DNA of 64,000 nt from Candidatus Poribacteria bacterium. GTDB taxonomy: Bacteria; Poribacteria; WGA-4E; WGA-3G. The stretch is taken from contig OY282374.1 of assembly GCA_958295815.1 (NCBI GenBank), forward strand, positions 1,632,856 through 1,696,855. Reading direction: 5' to 3'. Below, in pieces: positions 38,742 to 48,101 of this stretch (the first letter of the stretch is position 1; every line of letters begins with the position of its first letter). The position numbers and the translations under genes are program-made. The notes under the pieces are model-generated. The model was not told the DNA's origin. It did not search any database and worked only from the letters and a program-made list of their open reading frames with translations.

Positions 38742-41693
38742 CTATTCCTCTACAGGCTCCATTTCTCTTTGAGAACTGCCATTATTCTGCCAATCCTGCG
38801 CTTTTTCTTTGAGTTTCTCAAGGTCTTCAGGGTTATTGATATCGACGATGTGTGGGGTAATGATGATTACAATTTCCGTGTCTTCAACAGCGGTTTCGGT
38901 GTTTTTGAAGAGCCTACCGATCAACGGAATGTCCCCTAAAATCGGAAGTTTGTTTTCTACCTCTTTCTGCTTCTTCCGAATGATACCGCCAACAACTATC
39001 TGTTGACCGTCTTCAACATCAATATAGACGCTAATGGCGTTGTCATCGGTGATGGGCGCATTGAAGTCGGTAAACTCAATGAAATTACTGGCACTGATGT
39101 TTTCAATATCCAAGCCGATGGTCCGTTTGCTGTCGTCGCTAACTTGAGACTTCGCGATATAAGGCGTGAGTGAGATGTTGATACCCACCGGCGGATCAAT
39201 GAAATCGTAATTGAAAAGCGGTTGTGAAACAGCCTCACCCAAGATACTCGTCGTATCAACACTCTGGAGATATGGAATACGGCGTCCACTACTCCATGTA
39301 GCGTTCCAGGAGTCTCGTGTTAAAAGTGAAGGCGTTGAAAGCGTTTGAACCTTGTTCTCACGCATTAGCGCATGGAGCAGAGACATATATTCCTTGGTTG
39401 CCAAGCCGAGGTTGAACCCAGAGATTTCTTGTTCGAGTCCAAGTTGGCTGTCTAATTCCCCAATGAGTGGGTTACCCGGAGCTATAGAGGTCCCGAAGAT
39501 TCTTTTTTCCTGCGCCGTAAGTTCAATACCGAGTTTGGTCGTTTCGTCGAGTGTGACCTCCAGAATCTGAATGTCTATCCAGACTTGACCTCGGACGAAG
39601 TCTAATTTCTTAATGAGTGCTCTGACGGCGGGAAGGTATCGCTGCAGTGTTGTGACAATCAGGGAATTGGTATCCGGGTCAGCATAAACAGTGACCTTTC
39701 CACGCAAGGAGTTTATATCCTGTTGCTCCTGCCTTCCACCCGAGGCGAAGAAACGGCTGAAGCTAAAACCACCACCTTCTCCCTCGCCTTCCCAGACCTG
39801 TTGAAGGACTTGTTGGAGATGATCCGCATTGCCATACTCAAGTCGAATCGCCTCAGTAATCTCTTTCTGCCCTTCCGGTGTCGGAACATCCATCGAGTTG
39901 ATAAACTCTGTGATGAGATCGAAATTCCGTTGTGTAGCTGTTGAGACAATCACGGAATTCAGCGTCGGATACGGTTCAGCAGTCACGTTACCCGCCAAAG
40001 AACCTTGTGTCTGATTACGGTTCCGCTCAGCGAGGAAAAAGAAGAAGTTACCACTGTTTCCTGAGCTGCCTTGATACACATTGTTGATGACAGCTGCAAC
40101 ATTCTCCGCATCGGCGTATCTGAGCTTATACATGCGGGTACCCCATTCCTGGTCGGGCATGTTGACGTCAAGTTTTTTCATCAGTCCATCAATCGTCTCA
40201 AAATTCTGTGCACTCGTAGAAATGAGAATTGCGTTGAGTCGTAAATCGGAAACGATGTGTACCTCACCTTGCACGCCAAATCCAGTGCTACCTTCGGTGA
40301 GTTCTCGTTGTCGAAATCTGCGTTCCCGCTCCCACCACGGGAGATTTCTATCGGAACCGGCACTGCCGCCTTCAAAAAGGTCCTGTAGACTCTGGACGAG
40401 AGTTTCGGCATCAGCATGTTTAAGAAAATACAGCCTAATTTCTTCTTGGGTCTGCTCCTGGTCGAGTTCGTTGATAACCTTTTCAATGATGGAAAAGTTA
40501 CGAGGATCAGAGGAGACAACGATAATGTTGAGCCGGTCGTTGTGAGAGACGTTGACGTTGCCGACGATGCCTTGGGATTGGTCGACTCCCTGTTCGCGTT
40601 GATAGCTTCTTAGTTTCGCTCGGTCCCAAGCGTCCATTCTGCCTCGATTTTCGTTACGTTCACCAGTAAGCACTTCTTGGAGCGTCGTCGCAACATCCTC
40701 AGCGGCTGCGTATTTCAGTTGGAACGTACGTATCTGGGTTTGTAAACTCGGCGCGACATCAAGCTCCTTGACGATCTCTTGTAGGAAAACAAGGTTTGCT
40801 TCGGAGGCTTTGAGAACAAGTGAATTGGAACTGGTTTCAGCAACAATCTTGATCGCACCATCAAGGACTTCATAACCTATACCTTCGGATTTCATTTCCT
40901 CAGCTGCAGTTCTTGCCTCTTCCGCACTCATACCGGGACCGCTGGCTCTTTGTTGTCTTTCATCGTCGTCGTCTCTTTGCTGAAAGATATTGGTCAGCGT
41001 TTGTGCCAATGTACTCGCATCAGCATAAGCGAGCGGAATGATAAGAATCTTTAAGGGAAAGCGTTCGCCTTCGTCTGCGACTTGGAGAATTGTGACAATT
41101 CGGCGTATGTTGGAGGCAACATCAGTTATAATGAGTGAATTTGTGGCGGTGTCCGCGAAGATGTTCGCTTGTTTGTTCAATAGCGGTTTGAGACGCTCTA
41201 CCTGTTCGGAGGCAACGACAGTATCTAATTGAATGATATAAGTTTGGATTTCGTCGGTCATATCGACGAGTTCAGGATCCGGTGTTATATTTTTGACAAC
41301 CCCTTTTGTTACCATGGCGCGCTCAAAAGTTGTGATTAAAAGCGTGCTATCAGTTTGGATTAGTGTGAGGTCGTATTGTGTTAGGATAGTTTTTATTTTT
41401 TCGATGACTTCTTCGATTGTTACATTTGTGAGATTAATGAGCGAGAATCTTTTATCTCGAATATCCTCTTCGCTAGCGATAATTGTGAGATCGGTTTCTC
41501 GTGAGAGCCATTCAAAGAGACCTTTCAGTTCTTGGCTCGTAAAGTTAAAGTCAAAGCGGATTGCGCGTCCTTCTTCGTCAGTTTGTGCAACACGCATCGT
41601 AGGCTCTTGTTCCTGCGCTGGCAACTCAGCGAGTCCTACGATGAGAAAGCCCAGACACAGTAGTGAGGTAAATAAGAGTTTTCGTCCTTGCAT
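38742..41693 (-). CDS. gspD: Type II secretion system secretin GspD, with extra N-terminal modules
   Basis: A 983-residue secretin, far longer than typical GspD (about 650-700). After the signal peptide (about 1-27) comes an N0/STN domain (about 45-118). Six N1-like secretin_N modules follow, each with a YxLxYADAxxVAxxL-type start and an NSLIV(S/T)-type end (approximate starts 148, 215, 318, 418, 523 and 628). The secretin core (about 715-955) has VWIDIQILEVTLDE, LSTPSLLTRDSWNATW, PVGINISLTPYI and DGQQIVVGGIIRKKQKEVENKLPILGDIPLIGRLFKN. It would form the outer-membrane pore. A Gln-rich charged tail ends the protein. The ATG at 41693 has AAGGA eight bases upstream. Last gene of the gsp run. Confidence 0.92.
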   Translation of the reverse strand: MQGRKLLFTSLLCLGFLIVGLAELPAQEQEPTMRVAQTDEEGRAIRFDFNFTSQELKGLFEWLSRETDLTIIASEEDIRDKRFSLINLTNVTIEEVIEKIKTILTQYDLTLIQTDSTLLITTFERAMVTKGVVKNITPDPELVDMTDEIQTYIIQLDTVVASEQVERLKPLLNKQANIFADTATNSLIITDVASNIRRIVTILQVADEGERFPLKILIIPLAYADASTLAQTLTNIFQQRDDDDERQQRASGPGMSAEEARTAAEEMKSEGIGYEVLDGAIKIVAETSSNSLVLKASEANLVFLQEIVKELDVAPSLQTQIRTFQLKYAAAEDVATTLQEVLTGERNENRGRMDAWDRAKLRSYQREQGVDQSQGIVGNVNVSHNDRLNIIVVSSDPRNFSIIEKVINELDQEQTQEEIRLYFLKHADAETLVQSLQDLFEGGSAGSDRNLPWWERERRFRQRELTEGSTGFGVQGEVHIVSDLRLNAILISTSAQNFETIDGLMKKLDVNMPDQEWGTRMYKLRYADAENVAAVINNVYQGSSGNSGNFFFFLAERNRNQTQGSLAGNVTAEPYPTLNSVIVSTATQRNFDLITEFINSMDVPTPEGQKEITEAIRLEYGNADHLQQVLQQVWEGEGEGGGFSFSRFFASGGRQEQQDINSLRGKVTVYADPDTNSLIVTTLQRYLPAVRALIKKLDFVRGQVWIDIQILEVTLDETTKLGIELTAQEKRIFGTSIAPGNPLIGELDSQLGLEQEISGFNLGLATKEYMSLLHALMRENKVQTLSTPSLLTRDSWNATWSSGRRIPYLQSVDTTSILGEAVSQPLFNYDFIDPPVGINISLTPYIAKSQVSDDSKRTIGLDIENISASNFIEFTDFNAPITDDNAISVYIDVEDGQQIVVGGIIRKKQKEVENKLPILGDIPLIGRLFKNTETAVEDTEIVIIITPHIVDINNPEDLEKLKEKAQDWQNNGSSQREMEPVEE

Positions 41694-41714
41694 AACATCC
41701 AATCCTTTTGAACG

Positions 41715-41841
41715 GTTGTCAGTCGTCGGTTAAGTGACTTCGATGTAACAATCTACTCTACCTTGGAGTACTCCAGGATAACGTGAATTGTTACAAAGAA
41801 ACTCTTAACTTATAACTTATAACCTACAACTTATAACCATT
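41715..41841. repeat. About 125-base element with heptanucleotide ends and nested palindromes (gspM-gspD spacer)
   Basis: One end reads GTTGTCA GTCGTCG GTTAAGT in steps of seven bases; the other end is five heptamers of AACTTAT/AACCTAC type (41807-41841). Between them TGTAACAAT pairs with ATTGTTACA, and at the centre TGGAGTACTCCA is a perfect palindrome. The size matches a second element at 49324-49447. Confidence 0.65.
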
Positions 41842-43120
41842 AAAATATTTGAGCGATAAGGAATATATCCACATTCAAATTTGCCCCAGCATTCTCGGCA
41901 TTCCGCCCCCGTGCTGCTGGACGCGTTTCGCTCTGCTTATCAGCAGAAATTCGTAAATCACGCACCGTCAGCCATTTGGCACTTGTTTCAATAAGATGAT
42001 TTAAGTTAACGAGTTTTTCAAGATCTGTTTTGAATTTCATTTCGACGGTGTACAATTCCGTCTGATAAGTTACGGGTGCCAACGCAAGCTGATCCAGAAG
42101 GATCGCTTGTTGTTCTTGAATCTTTTCAATGTATTTGACAAGCGCAGATTGTAGTTCACCCATATCCAGCGATTCTTCAGTGTACACCCCGTTTAACACT
42201 TGCGTAAGAAAATCCAGAAGCGCACTGTTCCTTCGCAATTGGATTTCGACGGTAGCAGGCTTGGCACCAATACCAAAGATACCGGGTGTCTCAGGCGTTG
42301 TGACCTTATGAATCTGTGCTTCAAAGAAACCTTGCCTGAAGTCTGTTGCACCGCGTAGCTGCTGCATTGTCATGGTCTTGATAAATGCGGCGAGTTTGAC
42401 GCGCAGTGAGATAGGTATCACCTCTGGAAGTGGAGCAAATTGCCATTGTGCCGCGGCATCTATCGGATTGATCGGACGTGCCTTTTCCGCTATTTCCATC
42501 TCTTCTTCGATGGAAGGCTCCTTCTTGGATAATGATCCATCTGCTTTCTCTGGCTTTTCATCGGTTTCAGTTCCAGAGAGCCACGCATCCATCAGCGAGT
42601 TAAAGGTGTCTATCTCAGCTTCCTGTTCGATAATTTCTGTGAGTTCTATTTCTTCTGCTTCTATATGTTTAAAGTAGAGATAACGAACGAGGCTTTCCCG
42701 TGTCTGCAACGTTAGTTTTTGGGTCTGTTTAGCCGTGCCGGGCTTTGTTAGGAGCTGATAATTTTGTTGAATGCCGGCACGTCTGACGAGTGCATCAATG
42801 CGCGCTCGAATAACAGTTTCTGGGGATTCTGTGTCAAAGAGTGTTGCAGCACCTTGGGTGCGAGTGTTCACCTGTGGATTCGTTGACAGTGCTAATCCTG
42901 TCGCTTTGTAAATTTCAAATTCAATCGGTTTTAGTACTTCTGCAGCATGAACTAAATCTTCCGTCTTTGACAGTTGTTCTTGTTTCGCTTTGGTGCCTTG
43001 ATTCACAAATAAGCCATAGAAGATAGGTGCACCTTGTAATATGAGCACAATCAAAAGTACACACCCTAAAATGCCGAGTAAAATTTTACTGCGAGGTGTT
43101 AATTCGAGATTCAGTTCCAT
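41840..43120 (-). CDS. gspM: Type II secretion GspM-like inner-membrane protein
   Basis: A 426-residue protein with a short cytoplasmic start, one membrane helix (about 13-33) and a long periplasmic part. The ending (SAKWLTVRDLRISAD, then a variable loop, then ANLNVDIFLIAQIF) is the strand-helix-strand finish of PilO/GspM ferredoxin-like domains. Its position between gspL and gspD is where gspM lies in T2SS operons. Typical GspM is about 160-200 residues, so this is more than twice that length; an acidic helical region (about 165-215) separates what may be two periplasmic modules. GAGG lies eight bases before the ATG. The call rests on layout and context rather than strong motifs. Confidence 0.7.
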   Translation of the reverse strand: MELNLELTPRSKILLGILGCVLLIVLILQGAPIFYGLFVNQGTKAKQEQLSKTEDLVHAAEVLKPIEFEIYKATGLALSTNPQVNTRTQGAATLFDTESPETVIRARIDALVRRAGIQQNYQLLTKPGTAKQTQKLTLQTRESLVRYLYFKHIEAEEIELTEIIEQEAEIDTFNSLMDAWLSGTETDEKPEKADGSLSKKEPSIEEEMEIAEKARPINPIDAAAQWQFAPLPEVIPISLRVKLAAFIKTMTMQQLRGATDFRQGFFEAQIHKVTTPETPGIFGIGAKPATVEIQLRRNSALLDFLTQVLNGVYTEESLDMGELQSALVKYIEKIQEQQAILLDQLALAPVTYQTELYTVEMKFKTDLEKLVNLNHLIETSAKWLTVRDLRISADKQSETRPAARGRNAENAGANLNVDIFLIAQIF

Positions 43121-43174
43121 AAGTTAGACCTCTATAAACCTGAACATTTATCAGAATAATAGGAAATCTGTAAT

Positions 43175-44947
43175 TTATTTCTCTTTTTCAGTCGTTTTGT
43201 TTTCAAGAGTTTCCAGCGTAGGACGGTTAACCTTGAGTTCAGTATTCATTGTTGTTTCACGCGTTGGCGGTTCAGGCATCGGATAACGTTTTTTCGCGAA
43301 CCCACGAACAGCAGATGAAGTGAGATTGCAGCGTACCTGCACTTGGAAAATCTGTTTTCTTTCTTGAGTCGTCGTTGTAACTTCGCCTGCTTGAACGTTG
43401 GTGAAGACATTTGACCGATTGAGCGCACCCAAGAGAGAGTTGATTGCGTTATGAGAGGAACTCTCTAAGTTGAACGTGATACGCGCCGTTTCAGGTGTGT
43501 GAAGATTTGTAATATTAAAGTTCGTCCAAGCTACCTGTGTTCTATCGCTGAACATCTCACTGAGCGCATGTAGAATATCGAGTGGCGAGATACGATGTGT
43601 TAACATCTCGGTAATTGCCAATTCCCGGCCAAGTTGGGCTTTGGCTGATGCCATAGGTTGTGCATAATGCGCGAGTTGTGTGTCCAGGGCATTTGATCTA
43701 TACTGCTGCGACCGTTGGAGCGTGTAGCCACCGAAAAGAAGCGCACCGATCATCAAAACACCTAATCCTGCAGCAGCGAAAATCTGGCGTTGTCGTGTCG
43801 CTTGCGTCAACGTTTCGACAGCTTCTTGTGGTAGAAGCGACACTTTTGTCGCTGGATTCAACGCATTAAGCGCAACACCTAACGGCACAGCGAGCGTCTC
43901 GCCCCATTCGTCAAATACCGCTTTCACTTCGGCACTTGCAAAATGTGTGTCAATACCTGTGTATTGTTCAATAGCGTGGATTGGATTCCATAGTTGTGTC
44001 CTAGTATTGAGTTCGGTTTCACAAGCGGTCGTCAGATCTGGAATGTGCACGCCATCGCCACACAACCAGAGTTCGGTCTCTGATGATGTTAGGTTTTCAG
44101 TACCTCCTCCATGTTCTGCCGAGTCAAAATTGTTAGTTTCGCTATACGTCTTAGCAGCAGCAATTGAACGTTGAAGTTCACCAATGAATTGGGTCGTCCA
44201 TCTGGATATAGGAGCTTCACGGGTGGAGATATGCTGGCTTTCTTGCGATGCTGTTTCTGTATCGATGTCCAATTCGCGACTCGCATACTCAGACAGATGA
44301 TTGCCACCGAGCCGGAAACTCCGTGAAAACCGAAGCACACCGTCTTGCATGAAACAGAAGTCAGTCTGTTCGGCACCGATGTCAACGATGAATGTCGGTC
44401 GGGTACATCCACTTTTCGCTGCTACTTCAGCGATTGCTATTGTTGACGGTATGACCGCGGAAGCCGACACGCCGATCTGTTCGAGTGGAATGAGATAGTC
44501 TGTAACTGTGGAGCGGCGGGTGGATATTAGCTCTACCGACACTGCTTCTGATGTCCGCTGAACGTCGTGGTACGTAAAAATGGCTTCATCAATCCGAAAA
44601 GGAAGCTCTGTCTCTGCCGAGATTGCAACAATGTTGGCGAGTTGATCGTCCGTTGCAGCAGGTAGGTTACCTAAACGTTTCGTGCTTACAAAGAACCGTG
44701 GAAGGGCGAGGGCGATCTCCATCTTATCTCTGTTAAATAACGAGCGGAGGTTGCGTTGCGTTGACGGGTTGCCTAACGGTGCCCAGAGACGCGCTACCGA
44801 TTCAGCGATTTCCTGTCGTTCAGCACCATCAGGGTAGGTCACGACGTTTGCATTGAGCAGATGCACAGATGTAGACGACAGTTCAAGTTGAACCATTTTG
44901 GCTATGTTTGTGCCGATATCTATCGCCACGACTCGGTTCTTTGCCAT
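43175..44947 (-). CDS. gspL: Type II secretion GspL (PilM-like plus PilN-like)
   Basis: A 590-residue protein. Residues 1-375 are a PilM-like actin-fold domain (VVAIDIGTNIAKMVQLE; DEAIFTYHDVQ; PTFIVDIGAEQTDFCFMQDGVLRFSRSFRLGG). One membrane helix follows (about 391-412), then a PilN-like periplasmic coiled coil and ferredoxin-like domain (about 413-545). This fused order is that of GspL, the inner-membrane anchor for the GspE ATPase. The last 45 residues are a Pro/Thr/Glu-rich tail not usual for GspL. AAGGAC lies seven bases upstream of the ATG. The gene is between gspK and gspM, as in canonical operons. Confidence 0.87.
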   Translation of the reverse strand: MAKNRVVAIDIGTNIAKMVQLELSSTSVHLLNANVVTYPDGAERQEIAESVARLWAPLGNPSTQRNLRSLFNRDKMEIALALPRFFVSTKRLGNLPAATDDQLANIVAISAETELPFRIDEAIFTYHDVQRTSEAVSVELISTRRSTVTDYLIPLEQIGVSASAVIPSTIAIAEVAAKSGCTRPTFIVDIGAEQTDFCFMQDGVLRFSRSFRLGGNHLSEYASRELDIDTETASQESQHISTREAPISRWTTQFIGELQRSIAAAKTYSETNNFDSAEHGGGTENLTSSETELWLCGDGVHIPDLTTACETELNTRTQLWNPIHAIEQYTGIDTHFASAEVKAVFDEWGETLAVPLGVALNALNPATKVSLLPQEAVETLTQATRQRQIFAAAGLGVLMIGALLFGGYTLQRSQQYRSNALDTQLAHYAQPMASAKAQLGRELAITEMLTHRISPLDILHALSEMFSDRTQVAWTNFNITNLHTPETARITFNLESSSHNAINSLLGALNRSNVFTNVQAGEVTTTTQERKQIFQVQVRCNLTSSAVRGFAKKRYPMPEPPTRETTMNTELKVNRPTLETLENKTTEKEK

Positions 44948-45030
44948 TTTTTGTCCTTCTGTGGGGAATTAATTGTGCCCACGCGCGGGAAAAATAGTCT
45001 TTGCTTTATATTCCAGCATCACAAAAAACG

Positions 45031-46572
45031 TTAATCCTGTTGCCAATATTGAACGCTAATCGCACCACCTGTCCGATTGATGGTACCGATACAGGTGGAG
45101 ATAATTTTACCTGCTGGGTCAACGCCATTTGCTTCGATCTGGTATCCGTGCGAGCGATAGGTCACCCAATCGACAACTTCGCGGAACGTTTCGAAGTCAA
45201 TTTCCGCCATCTCGGAAAGTTCTGAGATACGGGTAAACGGATTTCCCTTTATCTCTTCTTCAGTGTAGCTTTGTAGCTGCGAAGGGTCAGGAGCATCTTC
45301 TTCGCGGCGTTTAACGATCGCCGTCGCCTTTTCATGATCCATGCCGGGTAACAGCGCAAGGACTTCCGCTGGTGCTGTATTTATATTAATGAGTCCGTTA
45401 CGAGTGTCGCCATCTTTTAGTGTGATTTTGTCAACAATGTTGATGAACTCCTGCCGAGTCAACATATTTACCTCTTTAATAGCATCGATATTCTGGAAAA
45501 GTCCTTGCGTATCGCGATGATTGACGATCCGTTCAGCAATCCCTTGGTCAATGCCCGGTAGTGATTCAAAAGTTTCAACATCGGCAGTGTTAATATTCAC
45601 TTGTCCTTCTTCGTTCTGTTGTTGTGTTTGTTGTCCTTGTGAATTGTTGTTTTCTTCTTCGTTTCGCTCTTCACCGGTATTTTCACCAGCGTCTTCGGTG
45701 GTCAGTCGGCCTTGGATATTGTTAAAAATGTCGTCAGAAACGGCTTGTACGTCTAAGAGTGCAGCAAACTTATCAAAATCGCGTTGCTGGATAAGCGATT
45801 CTGCCTCACCTTGGGTAAAGACAGGTTGGTTTTGCTGCCCATTAATTTTAGTCAATTCATCTGCCTCTGCAGTGTTGATATCGACCAGTGCTTCTCCATT
45901 TGGATCGGTGCTCGCGTCGATTGAATAGATGGTTGCCAAATCGATGAGTCCAGGTTGTGTGTCCGTTGAAGTTGCTGTTGAAGGTTCAGGGGTCGCACTT
46001 TGTGATATTGTACTGGCTTGTGTGAACCCTCCCGTCTGTTGCACACCATAGAGAAGTTCAGAGGTCATTCCTTCTACTCGGGCAAGATCTCTAACAGTGC
46101 GGTAAGGCTGCCCTTCAACAATTTTGTTGGCAAGTTCCTGAGTCATCGCATCATCCGGCGAAGACCCCGCATGTGCAAGCAAATTACTAATCAGTCCTAC
46201 GTCCGCAACGTTCACATTTACCTTTGACGCTTCGTCGGTGATTGACACACGGTAGTTTAAGAAATTACCGACCTGGATTCCGTCTTCAACCTGTCCCTCG
46301 ATGCTTTCTGCCCAACTCTCGCCGAGTGCATCGAAAGGCGTTTCATCGCCACGCATGCGCGCAAGCGTCCATTCAAATCCAGCTCTGGCAGCATAGTGAA
46401 ACTTCGCTCTATCCAAGAAATTCCGCTGTGTCCGCTGTTCTATGTGGATTGAATAGAGCAGCTGCGTTGCCAGAATTGAGAGAATCGTCAGTATCCAAAG
46501 CGTTGAGACGAGGGATAACCCGACCTGATCTTTGCGAAATATACAGGCAACCCGACTTACAAACTGTTTCAT
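45031..46572 (-). CDS. gspK: Type II secretion minor pseudopilin GspK with ComEA-like helix-hairpin-helix modules
   Basis: A 513-residue protein. The prepilin region (about 15-42) has a Gly before LSLVSTLWILTILSILATQLL; there is no Glu at mature position 5, as expected for GspK. The soluble part contains three helix-hairpin-helix segments of the VNINTA type: VDINTAEADELTKI, VNINTADVETFESLPGIDQGIAERIVNHR and ININTAPAEVLALLPGMDHEKATAIV. One such module is normal in GspK; the repeated ComEA-like ones and the intervening Asn/Gln/Glu-rich low-complexity linker (about 300-325) are unusual. It caps the pseudopilus tip together with GspI and GspJ. ATG 46572 has AGGGAA eight bases upstream and lies 12 bases after gspJ. 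Confidence 0.87.
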   Translation of the reverse strand: MKQFVSRVACIFRKDQVGLSLVSTLWILTILSILATQLLYSIHIEQRTQRNFLDRAKFHYAARAGFEWTLARMRGDETPFDALGESWAESIEGQVEDGIQVGNFLNYRVSITDEASKVNVNVADVGLISNLLAHAGSSPDDAMTQELANKIVEGQPYRTVRDLARVEGMTSELLYGVQQTGGFTQASTISQSATPEPSTATSTDTQPGLIDLATIYSIDASTDPNGEALVDINTAEADELTKINGQQNQPVFTQGEAESLIQQRDFDKFAALLDVQAVSDDIFNNIQGRLTTEDAGENTGEERNEEENNNSQGQQTQQQNEEGQVNINTADVETFESLPGIDQGIAERIVNHRDTQGLFQNIDAIKEVNMLTRQEFINIVDKITLKDGDTRNGLININTAPAEVLALLPGMDHEKATAIVKRREEDAPDPSQLQSYTEEEIKGNPFTRISELSEMAEIDFETFREVVDWVTYRSHGYQIEANGVDPAGKIISTCIGTINRTGGAISVQYWQQD

Positions 46573-46584
46573 CACTCCATTTCC

Positions 46585-47514
46585 CTAACGTCCAGCAGCA
46601 CCACCGGCAGTAGCACTGGCGGGTAGGTACACCATCGTTGATTGTGTCATGCTATTTCGCTGCGTTGTAGGTTGACCCTGCATCGTAGCTTGTGTCGTAT
46701 CAACACTTACCGCCTGCTGTGATTCACCTTGAACTGTTATGAGAATTTGGACGGCACTCGGTATACTTTCGGTATCATCCCATGAGGTGTTCCATCTCTC
46801 TGCCTGTCCGTCATAGTACTTCAGGTCAAAACTCGCAAGACCCGCGACGAGGGTCGCGATATCAACATAAATAGGATCACCGTTTTCGTCTGTTTGTGGA
46901 ACCTCACCGGTTTGTAACAAGGTGCCAATAACGGTTTCAGGATCAAGTGTTGTCGTCGCAACGCGAAACAGAGCATACTCACCAGTATCTTCGTTGCTTG
47001 TGTCGTTTGTAATTCCACCTTGGAAGGCTCCCGAACTCAGTCCTGATTGACCCAAGGGCGGTTCCGGTCCAACGAAGTAAGCCACACGTTGTACATCACT
47101 TAAAAGCGGAGCAGGAACCTGTACCGTGTTCTGAGATTGAAAACTCGCAAGATGCTCCAAAAAGGGATCCGGGTCTGTTTTTACCAATGTAACGAAGCTA
47201 AACATATCCCTTTCACCGAGTTGGCTGGGTCCGTCTTGCGTGTAAAGCGCGAGTTCTGGTGCCTCAAGTGAGATGGTCATGTTTTCCAGATCCGTTACAA
47301 GCCGATCCATAGCGACCCGACATCTTTGTGCCGCCAGTATCCTTGCCTCTGTCAGGTGATAGGCATCTACGGCTGTCTTGAAAGCAAAGTAGGTTGAGCC
47401 GCCAATGATAACCAGGATGCTGACTGCCATGAGCATTTCGATGAGCGTCAGTCCACTTTCAGTCGTGAAATGAATCTGCTTTGCGTGAGTCTTCACGTTT
47501 TTTAAGAACTCCAT
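46585..47514 (-). CDS. gspJ: Type II secretion minor pseudopilin GspJ
   Basis: A 309-residue protein with a type IV prepilin signal: a basic leader of about 20 residues, then SG|LTLIEMLMAVSILVIIGG with Glu at mature position 5. The globular part includes RCRVAMDRLVTDLENM, typical of GspJ, and a strand-rich middle with DMFSFVTL and VAYFVGPEPPLGQSG. The C-terminal region is rich in Gln and Thr. At 309 residues it is longer than the usual 200-240. It is 53 bases downstream of gspI and 12 bases upstream of gspK, in canonical order. Confidence 0.87.
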   Translation of the reverse strand: MEFLKNVKTHAKQIHFTTESGLTLIEMLMAVSILVIIGGSTYFAFKTAVDAYHLTEARILAAQRCRVAMDRLVTDLENMTISLEAPELALYTQDGPSQLGERDMFSFVTLVKTDPDPFLEHLASFQSQNTVQVPAPLLSDVQRVAYFVGPEPPLGQSGLSSGAFQGGITNDTSNEDTGEYALFRVATTTLDPETVIGTLLQTGEVPQTDENGDPIYVDIATLVAGLASFDLKYYDGQAERWNTSWDDTESIPSAVQILITVQGESQQAVSVDTTQATMQGQPTTQRNSMTQSTMVYLPASATAGGAAGR

Positions 47515-47567
47515 GTTCCTGTTTGTAGTAGGGCAATTTATTGCCCGTTGCGACGCACTGCTGATTA

Positions 47568-47981
47568 CTATTGTTCTTGTGCCATTTGTCGGTCTGCTAT
47601 AAAGGTACTCATAGACATCGAACGCTCTCTATTTCTGTGTTGCCATGTGACGGTCACCATGACCCGTCGAATGTTTTCAACCTCTTCAGATTCTATGTCC
47701 TCAACTACCGAACGCCAGAGGTAACGTGTGTTTTCACCGAACTCCCCGGTTTCTTGACCCACATCCGGGTAGCCTTCCATCTCAATTTCTGCCATCCGAA
47801 ATTTGAGGAGGTAAAGGGCAGTTGTAGTGTTATCTGAAAGTCCCTGATTACGTGTAGCAGTAGCAAATGCCTGCAAAAGTGCAGGAAGCGCAGCCGCCAA
47901 AATCGTTAGCGTTACGAGGATTTCAATAAGCGTAAAACCACCTTTTTCTTCTCGCAGTGAGTGTTTGATTGAAGCATTCAT
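47568..47981 (-). CDS. gspI: Type II secretion minor pseudopilin GspI
   Basis: A 137-residue protein with the prepilin signal GG|FTLIEILVTLTILAAALPALLQAF and Glu at mature position 5. It is followed by a short globular part with ALYLLKFRMAEIEMEGYPDVG (compare the AxxLAxxKMxExE motif of GspI) and VMVTVTWQHRNRERSMSMSTF near the end. Length and order (between gspH and gspJ) fit GspI. No strong ribosome-binding site is seen. Confidence 0.85.
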   Translation of the reverse strand: MNASIKHSLREEKGGFTLIEILVTLTILAAALPALLQAFATATRNQGLSDNTTTALYLLKFRMAEIEMEGYPDVGQETGEFGENTRYLWRSVVEDIESEEVENIRRVMVTVTWQHRNRERSMSMSTFIADRQMAQEQ

Positions 47982-48020
47982 ATTTATATGCCCTTGATCA
48001 GAATCGAATATGTCTCAAGT

Positions 48021-48036
48021 CCCCCTGGTAAGGGGG
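48021..48036. repeat. CCCCCT-GGTA-AGGGGG hairpin
   Basis: A six-base-pair G/C stem in the gspH-gspI spacer, followed by ATTTAGGGGG. It resembles C5/G5 palindromes that occur dispersed in many bacterial genomes. Confidence 0.55.
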
Positions 48037-48101
48037 ATTTAGGGGGTTTCTTTTACAGACACAATACTCTTCACATATTTATAAGATACATTGTAGACAA
48101 A

